Assembly (NCBI GenBank): GCA_029948255.1
Contig: JALIZF010001831.1
Location: 847,633 to 911,632, forward strand
DNA: 64,000 nucleotides
DNA from: Telmatactis stephensoni
Taxonomy: Eukaryota > Cnidaria > Anthozoa > Actiniaria > Isophelliidae
Direction: 5' to 3'
Translations under genes and position numbers: made by a program
The notes under the pieces: model-generated
The model's input: the letters and a program-made list of their open reading frames with translations, nothing else
Databases searched by the model: none
Told to the model about the DNA's origin: nothing
In this document: one piece after another, positions 25,817 through 37,696 of the stretch
Position numbering within the stretch: position 1 is the first letter of the stretch
How the letters are laid out: every line of letters starts with the position of its first letter

Positions 25817-27073
25817 ATGAGTTTCAACAACACAACAGTCGTCAGTGGTGTCTGTAAAACGACCATCAATTACGACCTTGTCTCCACCATCGCCCAAGCA
25901 AGTTTTGTCATATTTATCTTGATTCTTGACGTCTGTGGAAACTGCCTGGTTTGCGGCGCCATCCTGATGTATCGACGACTGAGAACGGTGACCAACTATT
26001 TTATAGTATCCCTTGCGGTAAGCGATCTTCTGGTTGCTGGTCTATCCATGCCATTTCGCATTCATCACACGCTTCACTTAATGTGCTGGGATTTGGGAAT
26101 CAGAGTTTGCGAGTTTTGGATTTTTGTGGATCTTCTTTGCTGCAGTGCGAGTATCTGCAACTTGAGCATGGTCTCCGTCGATCGTTTCCTCGCTCTCTCT
26201 CATCCTCTCACATACCCTTCAATAATGACCAAACGTCGAGCAGGGCTAGCAATCGCACTCGTCTGGGCTTACTCATTGATTATTTCGTCTCTCTCGTTCA
26301 CGGGTCCCTGGGATCCGGATGGCTCGATGTACGCTGTTCCTGCGTGCAAGAAAAACGACAAATATTATTACACGTTCGCAATAACCGTTAGCTTTTTTCT
26401 TCCGATGCTAATTCTTGTTATAAATTACTCCCTCGTTTTTAAAGTAGCGTTCGTGCAAGCAAGGAAACTGCGGGTTCTCTCCTGTGCAAATCTAGAGCCC
26501 GAGTCCTACGAAGTAGCAAATTTAAACGGCGCTCGACAAAGCGTTGTCAGCATAGGCCGGATTGAACGTCGAAGGAGAAAATCGATCGTACGCGAACTTA
26601 AAGCGACCAAGACTTTAGCCATTGTTGTGGGGACCTTCATACTATGTTGGTTCCCCTTTTTCGTCATTATGTTTATCACACAATTCTGTCCTGAATGTTA
26701 TCAAACTGTTTTATCTGAAGAAGCGCAAATGGGGATCGGAACCGTGTTTGTGTACGTGCTACCGCTACTCAATAGCGCTGTAAATCCGATTATTTACTCG
26801 AGTTTTAACACTGACTTCAGGCGAGCGTTTAGAGATATTTTGTTTCGTCTGTGTGTACTAAATCGTCGCTACGGGCAGACTGACATGCAAGCCCGCTCCA
26901 TGGGGGACATGGATATGGACTACACAATCCAAACTGCGCACCATCACAATGAAACCTACAATAAGCTACCTGTAAACATCTATCACAACGGAAATCCTCC
27001 AGAGATTGTTATACACGAGGCTATTTCCGAAGACGAAGACGAGAAAGAACACGAAGTCACTAATTCCATCTGA
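25817..27073 (+). CDS. Class A GPCR, biogenic-amine-receptor-like
   Basis: An intact single-exon seven-transmembrane receptor of 418 residues that would signal through G proteins at the plasma membrane. Helices fall at about 24-51, 60-85, 96-128, 140-162, 184-211, 262-290 and 304-328. Class A marks: GN at 41-42, D70 (2.50), C98 and C177 as the likely disulfide, DRF at 122-124 in place of DRY, W150, P196, CWFPFF at 277-282 and NPIIY at 323-327. Amine-receptor marks: D105 at position 3.32, S192 (5.46) and the double Phe after CWFP. Positions 7.40 and 7.43 are Val and Leu, not the Trp and Tyr that usually cap the amine pocket, and 5.42/5.43 are Ala/Ile. The ligand is therefore uncertain. The N-terminus has two overlapping N-glycosylation sequons (N4, N5). 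The tail is acidic (EDEDEKE) after a His-rich patch. The ATG chosen precedes TM1 by a normal distance. No close gene neighbour. Confidence 0.92.
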   Translation: MSFNNTTVVSGVCKTTINYDLVSTIAQASFVIFILILDVCGNCLVCGAILMYRRLRTVTNYFIVSLAVSDLLVAGLSMPFRIHHTLHLMCWDLGIRVCEFWIFVDLLCCSASICNLSMVSVDRFLALSHPLTYPSIMTKRRAGLAIALVWAYSLIISSLSFTGPWDPDGSMYAVPACKKNDKYYYTFAITVSFFLPMLILVINYSLVFKVAFVQARKLRVLSCANLEPESYEVANLNGARQSVVSIGRIERRRRKSIVRELKATKTLAIVVGTFILCWFPFFVIMFITQFCPECYQTVLSEEAQMGIGTVFVYVLPLLNSAVNPIIYSSFNTDFRRAFRDILFRLCVLNRRYGQTDMQARSMGDMDMDYTIQTAHHHNETYNKLPVNIYHNGNPPEIVIHEAISEDEDEKEHEVTNSI

Positions 27074-27398
27074 TCATTCGGGAGGGATTTTAGGCTGGTC
27101 GTGAAATGAGAATTGAAGGCGATTGCTCTCAAAAATATCACTTTACTACGTAATTGTACATGGATGTAAAAGAATAAGATTCAATACTCGAACGTGATGA
27201 AATTCCGCTTTCTGGAGGTTTCGTTTCTAAGTGACACCTGAAAATAGCTAATTAGCCAATTGAAGAGTTTGCCAGAGAAAACAAATGAAAAAGGGGTTTT
27301 TGCCGGTAAATGATGAAGTTTAAAGAATCGATAAAACATAGAGAACAGCCTCGAATTTGCAAATTTACCATTGAATCGACTGAAGACGTAATCTTATC

Positions 27399-27404
27399 AA
27401 TAAA
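27399..27404 (+). terminator. Candidate polyadenylation signal of the GPCR
   Basis: AATAAA 326 bases after the stop codon, in an AT-rich 3' flank. Plausible but not unique in such sequence. Confidence 0.3.
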
Positions 27405-30400
27405 AAGAAATTTTGTAACAGTCTTACATGTCGCCATTTACAAAAAGTTGAAAAAGAAAAACTCATGACATCACATCAATCAAGACACGTCTTATAAAAA
27501 CATGTTTTCCCTTCAAGTGAATCACACAGTTTTATAGCACGAATAGTTTCATTAATTAAGGCCGTGCAGTGCTGTGGAAATGAACCGGTGTGGATTCAAC
27601 ACAACTTTATTAGTAATTTTTTCTCTCTTTTGTCTTCAAATGACAGAGGAATGAAGCGGTTTTCTGAGCTAAATTGGAGAGCTATTTCCATGAAAACCAA
27701 ACGACATATGCACACCAAACTGTCATGAACGTATGCTGCTATGTCAATACATCCATCGAGTCCTAATAGTTGTTTCACAGTCCACATCAGAAATCCCTAA
27801 AAAGAACTCTTTATATCAGTCAACGTAAAAATTAAATGAGATGTGGTGTTATTTGACTCATAGTTTATTTAGTTAGAATATAATAAATAAATTGGGTTTT
27901 ATTTTTGTCGAAATTACATGTACAAATAATTTTTGGTTCTAAAGTTTTGTCTTAGCCTAACCTGATGATTGAGTAGAACTTTCTGTCATGCCTAATTATC
28001 GTCATTTGTTCTCTTTCCTTTTTATTCTTGTTCTTTCGGCTTTATAATTTATTCTTGCATTTCGTTATTGTACTTGTTTTGACTCGTTGGTGTGACTGTT
28101 TCTAAAAGAAAAAGCGAATTAGCATACGCATCGTAGAAAACCAAACAAAAGTTATGCTTAAGCTGCTTTGTTTTTCTGTTTATGTCAACACCACCAAAAT
28201 AGAAAGTTTGTTTTGGGAGAAAGAAGAACAGTCACCCATTCCTCTTTCCTGTATCTCATCAATTATCTGTGTTCGCAGCAGTTATCGCTCACAGCTCTAT
28301 TTTATCGCAATACTGGAGTGTAGGAGTGAATTGCTGTTCTACTACAACCAGCCAGTCGACCCAGATAGGCTCATTTTTCATTTGAGCAATAACTTGCCGC
28401 TAAACTTGACACTTACACAAAAGCTGAATCAACATTCTAGGTGACATATTGTTTTGAGCGAAAATTTGTGTTGCAACGATTTTCGAAATATTAGGATAGG
28501 TTTTAATGATTTCATGTGATGATTTGCGAACACTGAGAAAGATCACCATAGTCATAGTTCAATAAAACAATTAAATTTTATGTTTACTAGCTGCAAAGTG
28601 TTAATTTCCACAAGCCAGTTTCATTATGTGGAATTTTGTAATTCCGTTAAATTACAGGTTTGAATGAAAAACAGCCACAACGTATTTCAGATGAAATGGC
28701 TCTCATATCCGCTTTTTTGCGTATGTTAATCTCTTGATTCATTCAATAGAAGATAGACCTAATTGTAAAAATAAACTTGGAAGGATTTTTTTGTCTACCG
28801 GTCGCTTGCCAAATTGAAATTATTGCCCCTGCCACCTTCACTAAGATTAAGTAATATATAATGTTTAAAACCATGATTGGAATCAATAGCCGTTATCCTG
28901 CTTATCTGTATGAGAAACTGAAAGTTTAATTAAGGACAAGAAAATGGAAACATTGTAATTTCGTCAGAATGGGGGACTTTCTCAAGTCGGATTCAAATAT
29001 TTTTCACCTGTTCGGATATTTTTCTTCGGCAAACACAGGTTTTACATATCATATTGTGGATCTTTAGAGTCGGTGAAATATGCTTTTCTTTAACGTAATA
29101 GGAAACTAATATTACAATATCGGGGCAAACAGTGAAAAATCTTCACATTGGAAAACAACTGACAGCGAAGGTGTTAGAACGGCATAACGGAAACTATTGT
29201 GGAAAGTCTTTCCTTTTGTTTTACAAAAAAACAAAGCTTAACCAAGTAATAAAGAAGTAAATACTACTTCGGTAGAGATTTTTAGCTGTTGTCCTTATAT
29301 TTCTGCACTGCTTCTTAATTGATTTTTTGAAGTCTTTGAAAGACATAGTGTACTCAAATAGCTAGCATATATTGTCAAGCAATTTCATCATCATATAATT
29401 AATTGTGTTCATCGAAGATTTCTTTCTCGACATATTTATGAGTGTGTATTTCTTTAATTCGCATGTTAATTCTTCTTATCAGCGGCCTACCATGTAATTA
29501 AAAACAATATTTACTATTTCCTTTTGGTGTTTCCTGATGTAGTCAACATAATTGGTAAAAAAGGCCGAGTGAATGGATGTCCATGAATCAAGTATGTCGA
29601 AAGATGAAATGCGCGCGCAATACAGACGTAAAAACCTTATCAGTGTCATGTGAAACGCGGGCCGACGCGGCACAATATTGTGCCTTTGCTCTACGAAATA
29701 TAAAAGAAAACAGCCAATATTGGACCTTCTTTTTCAATATAAACTGTTTTTTTTTTAGAAATTGATGATGTTGAGAAATGTTGGTTATGCTTGAATGGTC
29801 TTTAAACAAGTATAGTGAGTAATTTTGAAGCGCGCGCTCACATTCTGCTGGCGAGAAAACTATTTCACAAACTGACTAAACTTGTACGTTCAGTAAATAA
29901 AACTACTTTTGGTAAAGCAACAACTCTTGAGCGATGACGTCCAGGTGAGAAAACTTTCGTGTGCTTCAGCTTGCCTCTCTGTCACCTGGGTGATTGATTT
30001 GTGTCTATGTCTTTAGTGTTTCTTTTTTTCAGAATCGCTTTAAGTATTGACGACAATTACTTAAAACCGATTCATAAGGGAGGTGATCATTAATAGATAT
30101 AGTTTGCACTTAAGACTGCAAAGATTAGAGGGATTTTCACTGGTAAGGCGGCAATAATGCTGGAGAAATTCGTTATAATATGACGCAGTCACTTGAGTTG
30201 TTTGTCGGTTTATCCATGAAAGAGAAGTCGAGGTGTGTATTGATAATAAAATTAAAGAAAAAACGATAAATTGACTAAATTACAGAATAAAACTATTACG
30301 TTCGAATTTCAAAGTACCCGCAAGGATGAATCAGAAAATCGTTTGCTTTTAGTGTACCCGAGAAGAAGAATTGACAAAAGAGTTATCATCCTTTGTTGTG

Positions 30401-30912
30401 ATGTTATTCTACATTCGAGGAAAGAGGATCGAAATCTTCTTCTATTATCTTGGCAATCTTTTCTCTCCGACCGCTGTTATCATTTTTTGTTTTTTTTTTC
30501 TTCTTTAACTACTCTTTAATGACAACTGAATTCCACCTGCATGCAAAATCATTTTGTTTTATTCCTTCTTAAAAATAAACTTATGGAGCCTTAATGTGAT
30601 AGGAAACGTGTCGGTAGGCTTACTGCTGGTCCTTATCGAAGTGCGAAACTTTATTTACAACTCTCGAGATCATAATTTTTATGATAATCGATGTATAAGG
30701 ACGTTAAGAGTTGCAGCATCCTGTAGACCTATTGAAACCAGTATACCTATTGCAAAACAGAACGTTTATAAACTATATATATGCTAGCATCAGTGAAAAA
30801 CTTGTGATTTTTTCAATTTTATCAAATTCACACAATGTTATCAAAAGACTGTAATTCTCGGCAAAAGGAAAAGTTTCAAGGAGATTAGAAGTTATCACTA
30901 TAAGGAAATTAA
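27405..30912. other. No gene seen
   Basis: AT-rich DNA with short unrecognised ORFs (27596-27787, 28154-28444, 29479-29809, 30271-30519). No repeat of note. Confidence 0.45.
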
Positions 30913-30926
30913 GGCATATTGTAAAA

Positions 30927-31325
30927 CATGGACTATCATGACTGGACTGGACTGGACTGGACTCAAAAATCTGTAAAACCTGGACTGGACTCAAAAAATC
31001 TGTAAAACCTGGGACTGGACTCAAAAAATCTGTAAAACCTGGACTGGACTCAAAAAATCTGTAAAACCTGGACTGGACCAAAAAATCTGTAAAACATGGA
31101 CTGGACTGAAAAAAAAATCTGTAAAACATGGACTGGACTGAAAAAAAAATCTGTAAAACATGGACTGGACTGAAAAAAAAATCTGTAAAACATGGACTGG
31201 ACTGAAAAAAAAATCTGTAAAACATGGACTGGACTGAAAAAAAAAATCTGTAAAACATGGACTGGACTGAAAAAAAAATCTGTAAAACATGGACTGGACT
31301 GAAAAAAAAATCTGTAAAACATGGA
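30927..31325 (-). repeat. ~30-bp minisatellite, left arm
   Basis: Units TCTGTAAAACATGGACTGGACTG followed by a run of 5-9 A. Outer units carry the variant AAAACCTGG, inner units AAAACATGG. Open frames on the minus strand here (for example 30773-31430) are repeat artefacts. Confidence 0.95.
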
Positions 31326-31714
31326 AATGAACTTCACTAAATTCGATTCTAATTCAGCTTTTGTTTTAAAATGCATATTTGTAAAAATCACATGAAGAGT
31401 AAAATAAAAACTTTTTAGTTGCATCAGCAAAACCGATTATTCATGGTTTTATTTGCAGCTGAGTATGTTTTATTCTAAAGATAAAGCCATTTCGATTGTT
31501 AGGTCTACTACAAACCTGTATAAAAAGTTAGAGCTTAAAAGCAAACAACCAAACAGAGAATGGTTTAATTTTTAATAAAATCACTTATTTTTTTAAAAAA
31601 CAACTTACTGAGACTCTGTACTTCGGGACCTCCGTGAGTACGTTGGTGACAGTTTCTATTCGCGATTTTTGTCAACTAAACTTTTTTCGATTTCTGTATT
31701 TTTTTTATCCCATA

Positions 31715-31815
31715 TCATATGATTTTGAAAGTCCTCGATGGATCGCGCCATCGAATTTGCCGATCATATGGTTTTGAACATGTTTGAAAGTCCTCGATGC
31801 CGGTATCGCGCCATA
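31715..31815. repeat. Short direct duplication in the foldback centre
   Basis: CATATGATTTTGAAAGTCCT...GATCGCGCCAT is followed by CATATGGTTTTGAACATG...GAAAGTCCTCGATG...ATCGCGCCAT, a diverged tandem duplication of about 50-65 bp. Confidence 0.65.
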
Positions 31816-32407
31816 GAACTCACTGCACAAAATTTTGGCTCAATTTTCTATAAGCAGCAAATTCTTCGGTCAGTTTTTCTTTGAAATGAAAATTTTATAA
31901 TAAAAACTTTGAAGCATCACAAGTTATTTGGCGCGGTAGCATGACTTCTTCACAGGCCACCTTTGACCACGAACAGCCCAACTACACAGCCGCCTTTGAC
32001 TTTAAAAATGGTGTAATTTATATACAACCGAAGTAACGATTTAGGACATGTCAAATTCTAGGAAAAAAGTATACTAAGTACTCTGGTCGTGATGCTGTTT
32101 ATTATTTGCAGTTAAACTTGTCGAAATGATTGAGCAAGAGTCAGACCAACAGGAGTTTCCTTTTGCCGGTCAAGGGTCGAGGGTCCACAGTCGAGGGCCC
32201 ATAGTAGAGGGTCAACAAAATCTACCAAATTTTATGTCTTCGCGTTACTTGTACATAATTACTAAATTTAATTTAGGAAAATATTAAATGATCGCAAATG
32301 GATTGTCTTGGAAGTTTGATAATCTCGTCAAATACCTGAACAGCGGGACAGGAAATGCCTGCCCAGCTATGTCAGATTACCGATTTATATTTTTCTCAAC
32401 ACTTTAT

Positions 32408-32979
32408 CAATAGATCGATTTCACGTGACGTCACGAGAGAACTAAAATCTAAACTAAAATTCGGAGAAAGCTGATTGCCTGATATTTTGTATGTATCATG
32501 AAAAGAAGTCGTCTCTGGAAATTTGGTCTGATTCTGTTCATCGCTTGGCAAATTATCGGCACCAAAATTGTGTCACGCCATGGCAGTCACGCATTTTCAA
32601 ACGACGTAAGAACACATCAATTTGCGACAAATTTCACCTCATTTGCTTTGGCAATGAACTTAATTGTCATTTTCTATATATATAATCAATAAAATGAACA
32701 AATAAATGTATTTTTAATATCATTTCGATGCTTGGTATTTATGGTCGCCATATTGGTGTACATATTGGTGTACACCAATATGGCGGCCCCATACATTCTT
32801 ACCAACAACAAGCCCACATTCAAACATTCGTATCTTCGTGGTGAAAAGCTCTTTTGACTCAATATTTTCTAGAGTTGCAAAGATTTAGTTGTTCTTTGAG
32901 GTACAAGTATTTTTATTTTATTTGATGCTCTGAAACCGACTTTATTTTTCTCGATGACGTCAGTGAAATCGATCTATTG
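32408..32979. mobile_element. Nested element with 25-bp inverted ends and CRE-like motif
   Basis: CAATAGATCGATTTCACGTG followed by ACGTCA at the left matches, inverted, TGACGTCAGTGAAATCGATC followed by TATTG at the right. The ends are 572 bp apart. A palindrome around CCATATTGGTGTAC lies inside near 32745-32788. No ORF. Confidence 0.6.
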
Positions 32980-33214
32980 GCAAATATACATCAGCTTTCA
33001 TGTAAATAAGTGTTAACTTTTGAAATACTGTGTCCAATAAAGTTTATTATCAAGAAACATCGAGAAACTATAGACACATATCATGGAATAAAAAGAAAAC
33101 CAATCCAAATAACTATCTCCATGTTTTTGGCTATACAGAATATATCACTGTGCCGCTCAAATAAAAAAAAGTTTTCTAGCATTGCTTACTGCTGGGTATG
33201 ATACGATGAAGTTC

Positions 33215-33520
33215 ATTTCCATGTTTTACAGATTTTTTTTTCAGTCCAGTCCATGTTTTACAGATTTTTTTTTTTCAGTCCAGTCCATGTTTTACAGATT
33301 TTTTTTTTCAGTCCAGTCCATGTTTTACAGATGTTTCTCAGTCCAGTCCATGTTTTACAGATTTTTCTCAGTCCAGTCCATGTTTTACAGATTTTTCTCA
33401 GTCCAGTCCATATTTTACAGATTTTTTTTTCAGTCCAGTCCATGTTTTACAGATTTTTTCAGTCCAGTCCATGTTTTACAGATTTTGAGTCCAGTCCAGT
33501 CCAGTCCAGTCCAGTCCATG
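33215..33520 (+). repeat. ~30-bp minisatellite, right arm
   Basis: The inverted counterpart of the left arm: units CAGTCCAGTCCATGTTTTACAG plus a T run, ending in a GTCCA-repeat run near 33490-33517. Open frames here are repeat artefacts. Confidence 0.95.
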
Positions 33521-33534
33521 TTTTACAATATGCC

Positions 33535-34173
33535 GGAGATTAAGACTCTTATCTTACACAATTGGGAAGACATTTTCAGTTGAATAGGGAAAGTCATCCA
33601 TTGTGGACTGAAAGTCTGAGGGAGAGAGAAAATCTGACAGCTATGAAAACTATTATTATCCTGATTACGTCTTCAAGCTTCTCTATTCTTCCTTAATGAT
33701 TCATTTAGTTGTTTTTCGTTTATCTCGTAGTTAGTAGCTTAGCGCTTTCGCTTTGTAATCAGTACTGGTTTAATACAAAGAACTACTGTATACAATTCGT
33801 TTTTCCTGAATAAAATCGAGGTTCATATATGTATTAGGTTCTTAATTTTTCCTTGAAAGTTTGATATATATGATGATGTTATATAGTTCGAGAAACTCAA
33901 AGCTTAGTTTTGGTAGGATCGCTAGATACCATTTGCGCTAGACACTAGCTATACGATCGCTGAAAAATGTATTCAGTGGTCTGCATATAGAATTGAAACC
34001 ACAATGCAGCTAGCGATCTAGCTAGCAGAGACAGATTTCAGTGTTCTATATCCAAGCGTTTCCATAGCCGGGAACGTTGCGATCGAAGTGATCATGTGGT
34101 AATCAAGCCCGTCAGTGCTGTAGAGAAACAGGTGTCCGGGGAGTGTAACTTCAAATGGAAGTCTCGAAAAACT
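33535..34173. other. No gene seen between the two foldbacks
   Basis: AT-rich spacer with an imperfect GCTAGCGATC-type inverted repeat near 33910-34025. Confidence 0.4.
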
Positions 34174-34918
34174 AATCAAGATTTTCAATAAGATAAACAA
34201 TCATTGTTGTCGAAATGGCAAGCAAAGTCCCGGCTTAATTGGTGCGATTGACAAGCTAAATCTTTCACCAATTGATGGCACCCGAAGTAGATTTACAACT
34301 AGCTATCCATGGTTTGTGTAAACGCTTTTTTATTAAAGTAGTTTTCATATGGATTAACTTAAAAACGAAACTACACAGTATGGGGGCTTTGATGAGCAAA
34401 ATCCATAGATGATTTCTCAGCGGATTTGCGACGGTACCCAGGGTTTGTGTAGACGCGTTTTCAATTATACAAGCGGAAATACAAGCCCAAAAGAACTTTC
34501 ACTTTGATAAACTTGGTGTTAAAAAGCCCAACTGTAAAGACAATTCTCGCAGTATGGAGCTTTGATAGGATGGATTTCACCAATAGTCGGCACAAGAAGT
34601 AGATTTGCAACTACCCATGCAGGGTTGTGTATTCGATTTTTTCTATCAAAATATTTCCGATCACCTTGGTGCTCAAAAAAGAAACACAGGCGACACGGTA
34701 TGGGAGCTTTGTTGAGCAAAAACCAGAAATGATTTCCCAGCAGATTTGAGCGCATGCTATTTTTCTATCATAATATTTTCGATTAGCTAGGTATTCAAGA
34801 AAAGAAAAGAAAGAATATAGTATATTCTTAGATAAATTGATTCAAAATTAATTTGTTGACAACTTGTTGACCTTGCATTGCACATCCAAATGGACTGTCA
34901 TTCTACTGTGGCTCTTAG

Positions 34919-35080
34919 GTTCTTTTCTTTTCTTTTCTTTTCTTTTCTTTTCTTTTCTTTTCTTTTCTTTTCTTTTCTTTTCTTTTCTTTTCTTTTCTTT
35001 TCTTTTCTTTTCTTTTCTTTTCTTTTCTTTTCTTTTCTTTTCTTTTCTTTTCTTTTCTTTTCTTTTCTTTTCTTTTCTTT
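34919..35080. repeat. (TTTTC)n microsatellite
   Basis: About 32 perfect pentanucleotide units filling the loop of the foldback element. Confidence 0.97.
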
Positions 35081-35418
35081 AGATAATCAGAAAATATTTC
35101 GATAGAAAATAATAAGCACTCAAATCTGCTGCGCAATCATTTCTGGTTTTTGCTCAACAAAGCTCCCATACTGTGTCGCCTGTGTTTCTTTTTTTGAGCA
35201 CCAAGGTAATCGAAAATATTTTAACTAGAAAAAGCGTCTACACAAACCCTGAGTAGCTGCATGTCCACTGGGAAATAATCTATGGATTGTGCTCATCAAC
35301 TGAGCTCCCATACTGTGTGACCTCTATATATAGTTTCGTGTTTAAGTTAATCCATATGAAAACTATTTTAATAGAAAAAAGCGTTTACACAATAAACACA
35401 AACCATGGATAATTGTAA

Positions 35419-35656
35419 GGGGGTGTTTACGTGGAACTAGGATCATCCTAGCACTAGGATAATCCTAGCAGGCGAATCATCCTACCTACTATACATTTAC
35501 TGCATTCTGTTTAGTAGGATGATCCTAGTACCCGAAGTGACTGAAGACACAAATTTCCATGTAAACAGAATGCAGTAAATGTATAGCAGGTAGGATGATT
35601 CGCCTGCTAGGATTACCCTAGTACTAGGATGATCCTAGTGCCATGTACACACCCCC
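35419..35656. mobile_element. Harbinger-like MITE with TAA target duplication
   Basis: The ends GGGGGTGTTTACGTGGAACT and the inverted ACATGGCAC...CACCCCC side open long arms of about 95 bp that share CTAGGATCATCCTAG and TACATTTACTGCATTCTG. The element is bounded by TAA at 35416-35418 and 35657-35659. A 3-bp TAA/TTA duplication with G-rich ends fits PIF/Harbinger-type MITEs; no transposase is present to confirm this. Confidence 0.8.
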
Positions 35657-35842
35657 TAAGTCTACTTCTCGCGCCTTCCATTGGTGAAAGATTTAGCTTG
35701 GCAATCGCATCATTTATACCGGGACTTGTTTGCCAAGTTGATAACAATAATTGTTTATCTTATAGAAAAATCTTGGATTGATGGACAGATGGATGAGTTG
35801 TCCCTGAATCAGTTTTAGCGAGTGAACGCATGAATGAATGAG

Positions 35843-35970
35843 TGGATGGATGGATAGATGGATGGATGGATGGATGGATGGATGGATGGATGGATGGATG
35901 GATGGATGGATGGATGGATTGATAGATGGATGGATGGAGGAAGGAAGGAAGGAAGGAAGGAAGGAATTAA
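35843..35970. repeat. (GGAT)n / (GGAA)n microsatellite
   Basis: Tetranucleotide GGAT repeats followed by GAAG/GGAA repeats. Confidence 0.95.
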
Positions 35971-37179
35971 AGAAGGAATTAAGGAAGGATTAATGCAAAA
36001 GACACTATCAAGTACTTCTTTGAGCAGTTGTGGTTTTTCGGCATGCAAATGAAGCAGACAAGTTTACATGATTGAGTGCATGCGTTCCTCCAAGACGTTT
36101 AATTATGAACATCTTGTCATTTCAAGAGAAAAACCTTCTGCAGTAGCCAATGGCTGTCGTGTCATTTTTTCATCAGTCATAAACCACCCGCTATGTCCAC
36201 GATACTTTCTGTTATTTTAGCAACGACACCGTGGCACAAATCGGAACAACTTTGGCGGTGATATTGGAAGGAGAATTATATGTTATTATTATTAAAATGG
36301 AGGTTTTACTAAAGCACCTTAATTTCGATTGATCGATCGAACTGTAATCCTGGTGATAAAGCGGGGCGTCAGCCTTCTTGCCTTCAGCTTTGCGCGCTCT
36401 CACCCACACTCAGATGGCTCTTGTTAAGAAATCCATTTGTGAAAGTACTTGTTTAGCCGCAAAAGAATTAAAATTACGGTGCCAGAAATATTGACATTGC
36501 CTGATCATGAAACACTATCACGAACCGAAAAGTATAATGATAATCAAGCTAACCTCATTTACACGGACAAAGAGAAACACGTTCGTAATATAGAGGTTTC
36601 ATAGACGAAGTTAAATGTGTAGAAATTTCGGTTGCATAATTCCAGAAACTGTTCAGTAAGGACCCGTCTGTAATATAAAGGCCTGATAGTTAAACGAGAA
36701 AAGATTTCGATGGACTTCTGCTGTGAATACGATCCAAAATGCGAAATTGTTTGTATTAAATTTGTTCTCAATGAAAGTCAGATCTACATCTTCTGAAACA
36801 TAACCAGCTCACGAGAAAATGTTCTATAATCATACAAGCGATTTTTCGTACAAAAAGCGACGTCGATCTAGAATTCAATTGTTTCACTGCCATATGGTTA
36901 TGCTAAAGCCCTGTCGTGTTTAAAAGAAGATTTGAGTCTTCAATCGCCCACGCTAATAATCTGTCGGATCTCCCCCAGCAGCTCATCAATAAGAAGTTTC
37001 TAATAAAACCAAGGCAAAGAAACAGGTGTAAATTGTATTGTTTTTGTGAGTGACTGGTTTGATAACGAGCCGATCGGCTTTAAAGAAATAAGAAAAACTA
37101 ACAAAGAAGGAGGAACTCGTTGAACAAAAAAACTGTGATAAATGATACCAGGGTAACACTTTAGATTATAAAACAAACA
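35971..37179. other. No gene seen
   Basis: Short ORFs at 36212-36409 and 36559-36771 show no recognisable domain. Confidence 0.45.
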
Positions 37180-37345
37180 AATGGACGAGTGAATGAAAGA
37201 ATGAATAAATAATTGAATGAACGAATGAACGAATGAGTGAGTGAATGAGTGAGTTAATGGATGAATGAATGGACGAATGCATGAATGAATGAATGAATGA
37301 AAAAATGAAGGAATAAAGGAATGAAGAAATGAAAGAATCAATCAA
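37180..37345. repeat. Degenerate (GAAT)n/(GAGT)n repeat
   Basis: GAATGAAC/GAGTGAAT units with substitutions, continuing as AATGAATG. The Ser/His-rich ORF on the minus strand is an artefact. Confidence 0.9.
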
Positions 37346-37361
37346 TTAATTGTTTGTGCGT

Positions 37362-37608
37362 TAGACCGATTCTCAAGGCTGTGCGCGCAGCTTGTTTGAC
37401 GGGCCCTTGACAGGCCAAGAATTAAAAAGTATTTTAACTTTAAGTTCAATTTTTGAAAGTTTTTATATCTAAATCGATTTCATTTTTACTTTGAAAACTT
37501 ATGCTTCATTTTGATTTATAGCCCAATGAAGTTTGAAAATTCGGTTCTAAAACGTACGAGACTCGGACTGAATTTGAGCTGCGTGCGCAGGCTTAAGAAA
37601 GCGGTCTA
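37362..37608. mobile_element. 247-bp MITE
   Basis: AGACCGATTCTCAAGGCTGT...GCGCAGCTT at the left matches, inverted, GAGCTGCGTGCGCAGGCTTA...GCGGTCT at the right. Arms are about 32 bp and imperfect. Confidence 0.65.
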
Positions 37609-37696
37609 TAAAGCGAATGAATGAATGAGTGGATGACTGAAAGGAGTGAATAAATGGGTGGGAAAATGAATAGATAAACGAATAAATAAATAGGTG

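Larger units (their letters stand above)
30913..33534. mobile_element. Foldback-type element with minisatellite arms
   Basis: Arms 30913-31338 and 33205-33534 are inverted copies of one another. Both outer ends read GGCATATTGTAAAACATGGA and the inner borders are GGAAATGAACTTCA and its complement. Between these, each arm is an array of ~30-bp units. A 1.87-kb centre has no long ORF, so no transposase is evident. Inverted arms built from tandem repeats are the hallmark of Drosophila FB/Galileo and sea-urchin TU elements; membership in such a group is inferred. No convincing target duplication was seen. Confidence 0.75.
34174..35777. mobile_element. Second Foldback-type element around a (TTTTC)n core
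   Basis: The left arm (34174-about 34800) and right arm (about 35085-35777) are inverted copies. Shared landmarks include AAGATAAACAAT, GCTAAATCTTTCACCAAT, CATATGGATTAACTTAA, AACACAGGCGACAC and AACCAGAAATGATT. Each arm is made of diverged units of about 120-180 bp containing CAGTATGGGAGCTTTG and GAGCAAAA, so the arms are themselves tandem. The right arm is interrupted by the MITE at 35419-35656. No transposase. Confidence 0.75.

Noticed and set aside
25951..26391. 146-codon ORF within the first GPCR
   Set aside because: Out-of-frame shadow of the receptor gene, with no features of its own.
30773..31430. Long minus-strand ORFs rich in FYRFF/QSSPCFTDF
   Set aside because: Repeat translation of the foldback arm; the same peptides appear in the inverted arm at 33182-33583.
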